From Globisporangium splendens (Eukaryota; Oomycota; Peronosporomycetes; Pythiales; Pythiaceae), in assembly GCA_006386115.1 (NCBI GenBank), contig VFIW01000015.1, forward strand, positions 62,001-126,000: DNA of 64,000 bases, read 5' to 3'. A model generated the notes under the pieces. It was not told the origin of the DNA, made no database searches, and was given only the letters and a program-made list of their open reading frames with translations. The position numbers were made by a program, and so were the translations under genes. Positions 42,601-49,900 of the stretch are shown piece by piece. Position 1 is the first letter of the stretch. Each line of letters starts with the position of its first letter.

Positions 42601-44174
42601 GGAGACTTGCTTTCTCTCACATGACCGGCGAGGGCTCGTTTCGCGAAGAACTCGTCGATTGCCTCAACCTGCTCGCGGGGCAGCGGCCATTGTCTGGTCA
42701 CGCAATATTTGCTCCCAGGCTCGAGGTCGATCTCGTGCCGTACGCCACGGTCAACGGGCAGGGCACTTGGCACTTTGTCGGGGAAGACATCTTTGAACTC
42801 CCACAACAAGTCAAAGTATGGACTGCCTTTCACGGCGTCCCAGTCCTGAGCAGCAAACCGCCTCTGTTTGTCTGACTCCAAAACACTCTCATCCGCAGTG
42901 GACGAGGTGCACAGTTCGCCACGCGGAAACGCGGTGGGAACGACGATCTCGCGGATCTGGTCACGCTCTAGATCCGTAAGAAAGAGTTCATAACTCATTT
43001 CTTCGAGGGATACGATCGCCTCAACGGTACTCGGCAGCTCACGGAGCGCCGCAAATTCAGCGAAGAACACTTCGTCTGATGCGTTTGCTTCCGGACTGCG
43101 CTTCGCGCGTCTGAGCGCCACGTCAACGTGAGCGCGATCTATCGACGGATCCGAGATCCTGTCAAAGGCGCGCAGCGAAGCTGCAGCTGCGTTGAGAGAT
43201 GGGGCAATCGTGTGCGAGGCGGCCGTTTCCTCAGCAACAGATGCCAATGCACTGTCTCTCTTGCGAGCTGACAACATGCGTCGCCCTCGTCGGTTGATGC
43301 GAACACGCGACCTCGCGGTTCTGAGCTCCAGTACTGCACCGTCAGGGTGGTACGAGCTGGCTGACGCGTGTATACCTGTACTGTCGCTGTCACTTGCGGG
43401 GGCTGGCTCGGGTGCTCTGGAGCCGCACACTTGCGCACCAGTGTCCACGTCTGGACTTTCTGGCGCTTCCGCACAAATTGGGCTACCTGCCGCAGTTGAT
43501 CTCTTTGCTGGGCTCCCTGCCTCAGCGCATCTTCTAGCTGGGCTCCCTGCCACAGCGTGAGTGTTTGAAGCGGAGCTCGCTGCCGCCGCATGTCTTCCTG
43601 CTGGGCTCCCTGCCACAGCGTGTTCAAAGCTCGCATCCATTGCGTGGAAATTTTCCCGCAACCTTCGCTCTTCATCAGAGGAAGGGGTGGAGCTCCCGAT
43701 TGTGCGTGCTCGCCAATCGATCCAAGGCTGATGTTTCGCCAGCCAAGGCATCCCTAGGATGAGGTCGTACCTCGACCCCATCGCTAGTACCACGAACGTT
43801 TCTTTGCAGACAAAGTCGCAAAAACTGAAGGAGAGTTCGACTTGAACCCCTTCAGTGTGTACTGTCGACCCATCGGCCAGACGTACGATCATCTTCTCGC
43901 GCTTGCCACTGTGGACAAGTCGCTCATACGCTTGCAGACTCTGTTCCAGAGCTGACTTAGAGACGAAGTTCTGTGACGCATCGCAGTCAACAAGAACCGT
44001 CATTTTCTTCTCATAGCCCTTCACATCGGCGCTACATACCAACATCTCACTCGGAGCCTTGTTGCCAAGAGCTCCTGGGACTAAGCTTCTCATCTGCACG
44101 ACTCTAGTAGTCGGCGACGCCGAAGCTATAGAGTCTGTCTCAGTAGAGCGTCCCGCTTCTACCGAGGCATTCCG
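39108..44174 (-). CDS. element 1 pol polyprotein (PR-RT-RH-IN-chromodomain)
   Basis: About 1,690 codons read in the -1 frame relative to gag. The order is aspartic protease region (VLVDCDASQNFV), reverse transcriptase (FSALDLMDGFYQI, LVMPQGLRNAPATFNR, PSYFDDIFVHS), RNase H (SVVCDASDFAIGCALMQ), integrase zinc domain (HLGREKTF, CEQCQRVK), integrase core (MDFVFGFPE, SIVSDRDPRFTA, HPETDGQTERVNRVVED), a Pro/Ser-rich linker and a C-terminal chromodomain (YHVERLLRVQRRKGNTHYLV, KWRGYDVSQSSWEP). The chromodomain makes it a chromovirus, expected to target marked chromatin. The protease active site, normally D-T/S-G, reads D-C-D, so proteolysis may be lost. The stop is at 39108-39110. Confidence 0.93.
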   Translation of the reverse strand, partial: RNASVEAGRSTETDSIASASPTTRVVQMRSLVPGALGNKAPSEMLVCSADVKGYEKKMTVLVDCDASQNFVSKSALEQSLQAYERLVHSGKREKMIVRLADGSTVHTEGVQVELSFSFCDFVCKETFVVLAMGSRYDLILGMPWLAKHQPWIDWRARTIGSSTPSSDEERRLRENFHAMDASFEHAVAGSPAGRHAAAASSASNTHAVAGSPARRCAEAGSPAKRSTAAGSPICAEAPESPDVDTGAQVCGSRAPEPAPASDSDSTGIHASASSYHPDGAVLELRTARSRVRINRRGRRMLSARKRDSALASVAEETAASHTIAPSLNAAAASLRAFDRISDPSIDRAHVDVALRRAKRSPEANASDEVFFAEFAALRELPSTVEAIVSLEEMSYELFLTDLERDQIREIVVPTAFPRGELCTSSTADESVLESDKQRRFAAQDWDAVKGSPYFDLLWEFKDVFPDKVPSALPVDRGVRHEIDLEPGSKYCVTRQWPLPREQVEAIDEFFAKRALAGHVRESKSPHSSPTFCVRKATGGWRIVHAFNKLNAATIPAQTPIPRKDVLIDSMGGSTVFSALDLMDGFYQILMRESDVPLTAVSTPSGMLWEWLVMPQGLRNAPATFNRLVMHLLRPHRAYAPSYFDDIFVHSRAEGGLSVVDVHKRHLRSVLQCLRDNSLYCNLKKCIFGASEIPILGCYVGKAGVRADPEKIKAIADWPIPKNVKDLRKWLGLANYLHKYSHNYAARVRPLTHLLKKDVEWDWTNDVMNAFIDVKESLVRAPVLALPDHTKAFSVVCDASDFAIGCALMQKDDDGHERVVSYQSRLLKAAEKNYPVHDKELLAIKYALLKFMVHLLGATPFVVYTDHASLRTAINSPHVSQRMARWLAFFSEFNFRVEYKPGKENVLADALSRRPDYESSADDSSDALCLERTPDLMHLSISRVQTKLKDNIQSLYPKDDECRLLIAHFDGSSKESLPAKLESKLARFSYHDGLLWHRLSNFDYPRVYVPHDQNLKLSILHEFHDAPASGHLGREKTFLQVSNVFWWPHQYKWMANYVRSCEQCQRVKPAGKNKAPLHPLPIPQDCWKSVGMDFVFGFPEDKTRNTGVVVFVDRLSKMVHVAPVRKHVTAQETVCLFLEHVFRYHGLPESIVSDRDPRFTAAFWRELFRLLGTDLAMSTADHPETDGQTERVNRVVEDILRSIAVDHPRDWSRWLPYAEFAINSSEHASTAVTPFYFNSLRHPRVPATLFEGVEGSAVGGQLATLDASARPPSLDVALAAHVDARDAPPVRSHFESVTVLPDSTQSIDMSGTVLSYGTRVPIDGSHTVPSYGTRAKNSQSQAESGDCSCERQPRMEGRAVSHTGAEIDLSAERAARATTKQDKAVAAARQFVDERAALLRRVRDQLAAAQDKQKLYTDKSGRKNKQAFCVGDKVLLSIKNLPNDAVTTLPSGSKLLPRFIGPYTVVEKIGDLNYKLDLPTRMATHPVFYVGLLKRYHDATADSYPSPGERRSHQGAQTPPIETRARCASPKASSLAERTSRGSSSRGRGTPPASDELPSAPSQALSPSASTARSRPDIAGEGYGRLAVAPPKTMRSREPSEPSHLVQPPMLKRSRAPPIPLIDKQGQRHYHVERLLRVQRRKGNTHYLVKWRGYDVSQSSWEPAERLREDVPDLVDAFEVQLRDCHSRE

Positions 44175-44180
44175 TTTCCC
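44139..44180 (-). promoter_or_regulatory. -1 ribosomal frameshift signal, element 1
   Basis: Minus strand: slippery heptamer GGGAAAC at 44180-44174, with GGA and AAC as gag-frame codons (the X XXY YYZ pattern). A 7-nt spacer follows, then a hairpin at 44166-44139 in which CTCGGTAG pairs with CTACTGAG (one G-U) and, after a bulged A, AGCG pairs with CGCT around a GGA loop. The gag stop TAG (44161-44159) lies inside the 5' arm. After a -1 slip the reading enters pol. Confidence 0.85.
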
Positions 44181-45319
44181 TTTCTTGCCACAGCAGATCT
44201 GCCACCTCGATGAGCGTGGTTGCTGCGCGGCGTTTGGTAGTCCCTCGCCTGATTTCCAGTGCGAGGAGCAGACTGCCTTGGAGCGGGACACTTCGACTGA
44301 TAGTGTCCTCGCTTGCCACAGTTAAAGCAGGTCACTTCGGCGCTGCTGAGATCCATTGGTGTCGGACCATGGAAGCGCCGCTCATTCGTGACTGCTCGGT
44401 GGCTGTGATGCGCGCCGTTGTGGTGGCCAGCGTTCCAATCAGGTCGGCTGACTCTGAACGATTGCTGCTCAGCGAGCGCAATGCGGATCGCATCTTCCAT
44501 CGTGGCCGGCAAGCGTCGGTACAACTCCTGACGCGCTGATCCACTGTTGAGGCCGTTGAGAAACGCAGGCACTTTCACAGACTCAGGCAAAGGGCTGGTC
44601 GTGATCGCCGCGCACAGGCTTCTCATCTCCTGGATGTATCGTTCCAGTGAGAGTTTCCCTTGTTTCAAGGAGAAGAAACGACCTTGCAACAGCACTTCGT
44701 TGTTCGGAGGCTGATACATGGCGGTGATTCTCGCACGGAAAATATCCCACGTGTCGAATGCACACTCATCGGTGAGCAACGTCGAGAATGCCCATTCCGA
44801 CGCTCGACCGCGCAGGTTCGAGATGGCGTAAGACACCATCTGCTCGTTGCTGTCGATGAGCTGAGCCTTGGCGCAACGCTCCACGGCGAGCAGCCAGTGG
44901 ATGAGCTTGTCGCCATCCGCACCATCGAATTTCGGAGCGTCGATCTTGACAGCTCTCGGGCAGGGAGTTTGGGACGTGGGTGTCTGAGGCGCAGAAGCCG
45001 CACTCGACAAAGACGTGGCTGCGCCAGTAACCACAGATACCACTCGCTCGAGCGCTTCGCGCGACTCAGCAGCTGAGCGCAGCATCTCTGCGGTCAAGCT
45101 TGCGGTGGCTTGCATTTGTGCTTGCGCACTTCGCTCTCCTTCGAGGCGCTGAGCGTTCGAGAAGTTCTCGAACTGCTCGAGTCGAAAGATTTGCTGCTCC
45201 GGCGACGCCGAGAGCAACTCTAGCGCGACTTGGTCGCCTAGAGCTTGTGCCATTCGGGTCAGCACACTCCGGTGTTCAGCCGAGAGGTGCGGGAACTGCG
45301 CAGGGTCAATTGACGCCAT
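44159..45319 (-). CDS. element 1 gag
   Basis: 386 aa from ATG 45319. The N-terminal helical region is followed by the retrotransposon gag domain (KIDAPKFDGADGDKLIHWLL, NLRGRASEWAFSTL, ARITAMYQPP, FLNGLNSGSARQELYRRL). A basic tail carries one CCHC zinc knuckle (CFNCGKRGHYQSKC). It forms the particle and packages the element RNA. The frame is intact and ends at a TAG inside the frameshift hairpin, so most ribosomes should make gag alone and a minority gag-pol. Confidence 0.92.
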   Translation of the reverse strand: MASIDPAQFPHLSAEHRSVLTRMAQALGDQVALELLSASPEQQIFRLEQFENFSNAQRLEGERSAQAQMQATASLTAEMLRSAAESREALERVVSVVTGAATSLSSAASAPQTPTSQTPCPRAVKIDAPKFDGADGDKLIHWLLAVERCAKAQLIDSNEQMVSYAISNLRGRASEWAFSTLLTDECAFDTWDIFRARITAMYQPPNNEVLLQGRFFSLKQGKLSLERYIQEMRSLCAAITTSPLPESVKVPAFLNGLNSGSARQELYRRLPATMEDAIRIALAEQQSFRVSRPDWNAGHHNGAHHSHRAVTNERRFHGPTPMDLSSAEVTCFNCGKRGHYQSKCPAPRQSAPRTGNQARDYQTPRSNHAHRGGRSAVARKGNGMPR

Positions 45320-45377
45320 GGTGAATCCTTGAGGAAGCGATTCAGGCAGTCACCTCTGCCGGGTCGTAGATTGACTA

Positions 45378-45391
45378 CGAGTGCTACCAGT
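45378..45391 (-). other. candidate primer binding site of element 1
   Basis: Directly inside LTR B on the minus strand the sequence reads AC then TGGTAGCACTCG. A TGG start two bases after the LTR is the usual form of a tRNA primer binding site. The matching tRNA was not identified. Confidence 0.4.
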
Positions 45392-45916
45392 TGCAACCGG
45401 ACACTTCCGAGTTACGCAGCACGGTACGTGTGTGAGGAAGCGTGTGCACGACTTCTCTCAAGGACTCTGTTCCAAGAGCTGTTGCCTGCTTCCTGCAGTG
45501 CAACGATCGGTTACTTATAGATCTCTATAGAGTAACCGTCAATAACTAAAGGTTTAGTCAGAGGTAAAAATGGAACTGTTTATTTGTTGGGGGTTGCCCT
45601 CTGCAGGACACCCTGAGTTATCTTTAGTTCACTATCTAGCATAGTGAACTTCCGCTTATTTCAATGTGGACATAAGTGAATGGCTCTGAATTGCCGTGTT
45701 ATTCAATTGGTCTAAAAGCATATAGTTTTATCCTATGAGAGTCGTGTCTGTGACCGACCTCTAATCAGAGTAGCTTGGCTACCTTTGTGGTTCGAGTAAG
45801 TGCGGCGAACCTAATGGCTCGGCTGCTTTGGTGTTTCTCGTAACTAAGTACGGAAATTTTAGTTGCATGCGGACTTAGTCCAATGTCAACAGATTGAGCT
45901 AAGTTGTTGTGGTGCA
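45392..45916 (-). repeat. LTR B (5' LTR of element 1), about 525 bp
   Basis: Begins TGCAACCGGACACTTCCGAG on the plus strand and is roughly 85-90% like LTR A over the first 250 bases. After that (from about 45640) it shares only patchy similarity, lacks the GGAGGCGCC motif and ends near GGTGCA at 45916. The distal border is uncertain by tens of bases. Confidence 0.65.
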
Positions 45917-45942
45917 ACTTAGCGTGTGACCGCCTTCAGAGG

Positions 45943-46154
45943 ACTGATTAGTACATGAGAACAACATTCTGCACTGATCAGCACAGAGAACACTCGTGAC
46001 ATCATCGAATGACGTCACACGTGCATGTGGGGACTGTATTACCGTAATCCCTTTGCCATTTGTGTCTCCACAATGCACGCTGAAGGTGGTGTGTGCCACA
46101 CTAGATCTGTGGACAGATCCACCTTCATGTAATGGCTGGTTGTGGCCCATTACA
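45943..46154 (-). repeat. inverted LTR fragment at the left end of element 2
   Basis: Nearly exact reverse complement of 52123-52333. Its inner end is the LTR terminus itself (CCCATTACA at 46146-46154), joined without spacer to the gag codons that follow. Its outer end stops at ACTGATTAG, next to sequence bordering LTR B. Confidence 0.88.
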
Positions 46155-46940
46155 TTGAAGGTTGACGTCTCTCCGTATCGCGGCGGAGAGAACGAACCCC
46201 TCTCACGATGGTTCGTCGAGTTGGATGCAGCCATCGCTGCAAGACAACTGCGAGACCCTTCGCAGCAAGTGTTGTTCGCGATGTCCAACCTTGCGGGTCG
46301 TGCGAAGAGCTGGGCGTATGGTAAGCGTTTAGCCGGTCTAAACTGCTTCTCCAGCTACGACCATTTCAAGACTGAACTCAAGAAGGCGTTTGAACCTCCA
46401 CAGAGTGAGTTCCGTGCGCGCGCCGAGTTCCTCAAGCTTCGTTAAGGCCGTTTCGACCTTCACTCGTATGCACAACGTGCTCGTTACTTGGTATCGAGCA
46501 TCGTTGACGAGCCGATTGACGTTCCGACGCAAGTCGTGACGTTCATGACGGGTCTGAACAATGGTCCGATTCGGAACCAACTGTTCCGCGAGTACCCCAA
46601 GACGCTGGACGAAGCTATCGAACGTGCGATGCAAGAAGAGTTCAGCATCAAGCAAGCGAAGTTCCATGGGTTTGCGTCGAGACCAATGCGGCAATCAAAT
46701 GTTGCGCATGACGGTCCCGAGCCCATGGACATCTCGTACATTTCCACACCTGGAAATGAGCGTCCTCGCAACGATGGGAAGTGTTTCCGTTGCGGGAAGC
46801 CGGGTCACATCGCTCGGAACTGCGAGGTGTCTTTGCCGGGTCGGCAAACGACACAGGGTGCTCGTTCGAACAACCACGATCGTTCTTACGGTCGTCGGTT
46901 CGAGCGGTCGCCAGGGCCAAAAAACGGGAATGGACAGTAG
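46155..46940 (+). pseudogene. element 2 gag, truncated and interrupted
   Basis: The frame starts at the LTR junction with LKVDVSPYRGGENEPLSRWF, equivalent to the middle of element 1 gag, so roughly the first 130-140 residues are missing. NLAGRAKSWAYGKR and FMTGLNNGPIRNQLFREYP are the gag core, and a CCHC knuckle is present (CFRCGKPGHIARNC). An in-frame TAA at 46443-46445 interrupts LKLR-GRFDLHSYAQ; one C-to-T change from CAA would create it. The frame ends at TAG 46938-46940 within the frameshift hairpin. Confidence 0.88.
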
Positions 46941-46958
46941 GAGCGGGGCCTCCTACTG
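46919..46958 (+). promoter_or_regulatory. -1 ribosomal frameshift signal, element 2
   Basis: Slippery heptamer AAAAAAC at 46919-46925, in the gag frame as CCA AAA AAC. A 9-nt spacer follows, then a perfect 9-bp hairpin in which CAGTAGGAG (46935-46943) pairs with CTCCTACTG (46950-46958) around a 6-nt loop. The gag stop TAG (46938-46940) is in the 5' arm. A -1 slip leads into KKREWTVGAGPP and on into pol. Confidence 0.88.
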
Positions 46959-49900
46959 GCCCGGAAAAGAGGACTGTGGACGTTGTGGAGACACAGGACT
47001 CTGGCCCCTATGTGCATCAAGCATATGCAGTTTCCACTATGAGTGAGAAGAGTGTCAGTCAAACGTCAAGTTTGATCGTTCACAGAGTTCATGTAGACGG
47101 TATTGCAACGCCTCTACGAGCTTTGGTTGACACTGGTGCGTCGGACAACTTTGTTCGAAATGAAGTGATCGTCAGGCATGGTGTCTTCGTGCCTGATGCG
47201 AATGAGGAGAAGACAATGATTGTCCGGTTGGCAAATGGGTCAACTGTGAAGATGCTGAAGCGCGTGGTGCGCTTGGCAATCAAGTGTGAAGATTTCCGAG
47301 GTGAAGACGAGTTTATTTTACTCGACCTCGATGACAAGTCTGACATCATCCTGGGAATGCCATGGTTGAAGCGTTACCAACCTAGCATTGACTGGATGAA
47401 TATGAAGATCTCCGTTGACAAGTCACGCGATGTTGACTTGTGCTGCACAACAACGGACGAAGTGGTATGGGTGTACACATCTGTGGAAGAGATCCCAGAT
47501 GGCCCTTGTGATATTGCGGTGTGCGACGGCCCCCCATGTTCACAAGTGGTACCCATTTTGAAGGAGACGAACGGAGGTGGAGCAGTCAGGCGCCAGAAAA
47601 AGACTGTCTCCTTTGCCATCGACGACGACAAGGTTCGTGATGGCGTTGACAAGAGTGGATGGAAGTGGAACAGACACCCTTCCCAAGACAAGAAGACCAG
47701 CAAGAAGAGTGTTTCGTCAAGAGTTTTGAGTACCCCTGATCAAGGTGCAAGTGGTGATGACGAAGGGAGTGTCCAAGCACAAGACATTCCAAGCGAGTTT
47801 GTGAATATCGCGGTCTACAATGAAGAAGGTGACGTGGATGTAATCCGTCACATGAAGATTGAAAATCCTCCAAGTTCAGTCGAAGAGTTGATTTCCTTGC
47901 CATCGATGAGCAAGAAGACACTGGAGCGCAGCCTAGCGAGAGGCGATATTGCGCAGGTGTGTGTGATCGTCGAAATGGTCGACGAAGGCTTCGTCAACAC
48001 AGCATCAAGTGCGGATGCAGATGTGTTGGACGAAAAGACACGGAAGGAAAGGTTCGAAGAGCAGTCGTGGGATGCCCTCAAGAAGAACCCCGTGTATGCG
48101 CTTGCCAGGGAATATGAAGACATTTTCCCTGACAAGGTGCCGGACGAACTGCCATTCGACAGAGGCATTCGTCATGAGATTGATGTACTTCCTGGCACGA
48201 AGTACTGCATCGCAAGGCAGTGGCCGTTGCCAAAGGAACAAGTCGAGGCGATCGACGAGTTCTTTGCACAACGTGCTAAGGCTGGTCATGTGCGGGAGAG
48301 CAAGTCTCCGCATTGCAGCCCCACTTTCTGTGCGAAGAAGGCAACTGGAGGTTGGCGCATTGTTCACGCTTTCAACAAGCTGAACGACGCGACAATTCCG
48401 ACTCAGACTCCGGTTCCACACAAGGACATGATCCTTGACGGAATGGTTGGCAGCACCGTCTTCAGTGCCGTCGATCTGAGAGATGGGTTCTATCAGATTC
48501 GAATGTGCGAAGACGATGTCCCACTAACCGCAGTGAGTACCCCGAGTGGTACGCTGTGGGAATGGTTAGTGATGCCACAGGGACTGAAGAATGCTTCTGC
48601 GACCTTCAATCGAATGGTCACGAACGTTCTTCGTCCTTTGCGAACATTTGCACCAAGTTACTTTGACGATATTTTCGTTCATAGTAAGACCACGAATGGG
48701 AAGTCTGATGTCGATGTTCATCTCGATCATCTTCGTCAGGTTTTCCAGGTCATGCGTGAGAACAAACTCTACGCAAACTTGAAGAAGTGCATGTTCTTCG
48801 CCCCCGAGATCCCTGTTCTCGGTTGTTTTGTGGGCAAGAGCGGTGTTCGAGTCGATCCGGAGAAGGTCAAAGCTATTGACGATTGGCCAGTGCCAAAGAA
48901 TGTCAAACAGCTACGACAATGGTTGGGTCTAGCCAACTATTTGCACAAGTACACACGCAATTATGCAGCGTTGGTGCAACCCCTCACACAGCTCTTGAAG
49001 AAAGACGTTGAGTGGAAGTGGTCGAAAGACCATGAGACGGCATTTGCCGAAGTCAAAAGGAGTCTTCGAGAAGCTCCTGTGTTGGCTCTGCCAAACCACG
49101 ACAAGCCGTTCCACGTCGTCTGCGATGCGAGCGACTATGCCATCGGTTGCGCATTGATGCAACACGACGATGAGGGTCACGAGCGAGTTGTGTCGTATCA
49201 GTCACGGCAACTCCGACCCGCAGAACGGAACTACCCAGTTCATGACAAGGAACTTCTGGCGATGAAGTATTCTTTGGTCAAGTTCCGTGTATATCTGCTT
49301 GGCGAGGAGCGCTTTGCTATCTACACTGACCACGCATCTCTGCGTACGGCAGTGAAGACTCCTCATTTGCCGCAAAGAATGGCGAGATGGTTCTCCTTCT
49401 TTGCAGAGTACAACTTCGTTGTACACTACAAGCCAGGCAAGACGAACATCTTAGCCGATGCGCTTTCAAGACGTCCGGACTATGATCCGAAGACCAAGAG
49501 TGAAGACACGGACGGAGCGTGTCGACTCTGTGAAGATGTTCAAGCGATCGCGGTGCAAGCTACGACTACAGTGCGAGAAGAGATTGTCGAAGGGTACAAG
49601 TCTGACGAAACATGTCAGGACTTGTTGAAGTATTTCAAGGACCCTTCGGACAAAGCACTGCAAGGTCTTCCGTCGCGCACAAGGTCGCGAGTTCACCGCT
49701 TCCGAGTACACAATGGATTGTTGTACTATGCGGTTGAACAAGGGGATACAGCAAGGGTTGTTGTTCCCAACGACGAAGGTCTGCGTCATCGACTCTTGTA
49801 TGAGTACCATGACAGTCCTTCGGGTGGCCACCTCGGACGTGAGAAAACGTTTCTCAGTCTTTCCCGGGATTACTACTGGCCACACATGTACAAGTGGGTG

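Larger units (their letters stand above)
37418..45916 (-). mobile_element. Ty3/gypsy chromovirus, element 1
   Basis: LTR retrotransposon on the minus strand: LTR B (45392-45916, 5'), gag, pol with chromodomain, an antisense ORF, a polypurine tract and LTR A (37418-37951, 3'). Gag and pol are free of stop codons. The two LTRs are related but far from identical, especially in their distal half. The flanking five bases do not match (atctc on the left, actta on the right), so this is not a simple recent insertion. Confidence 0.85.
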
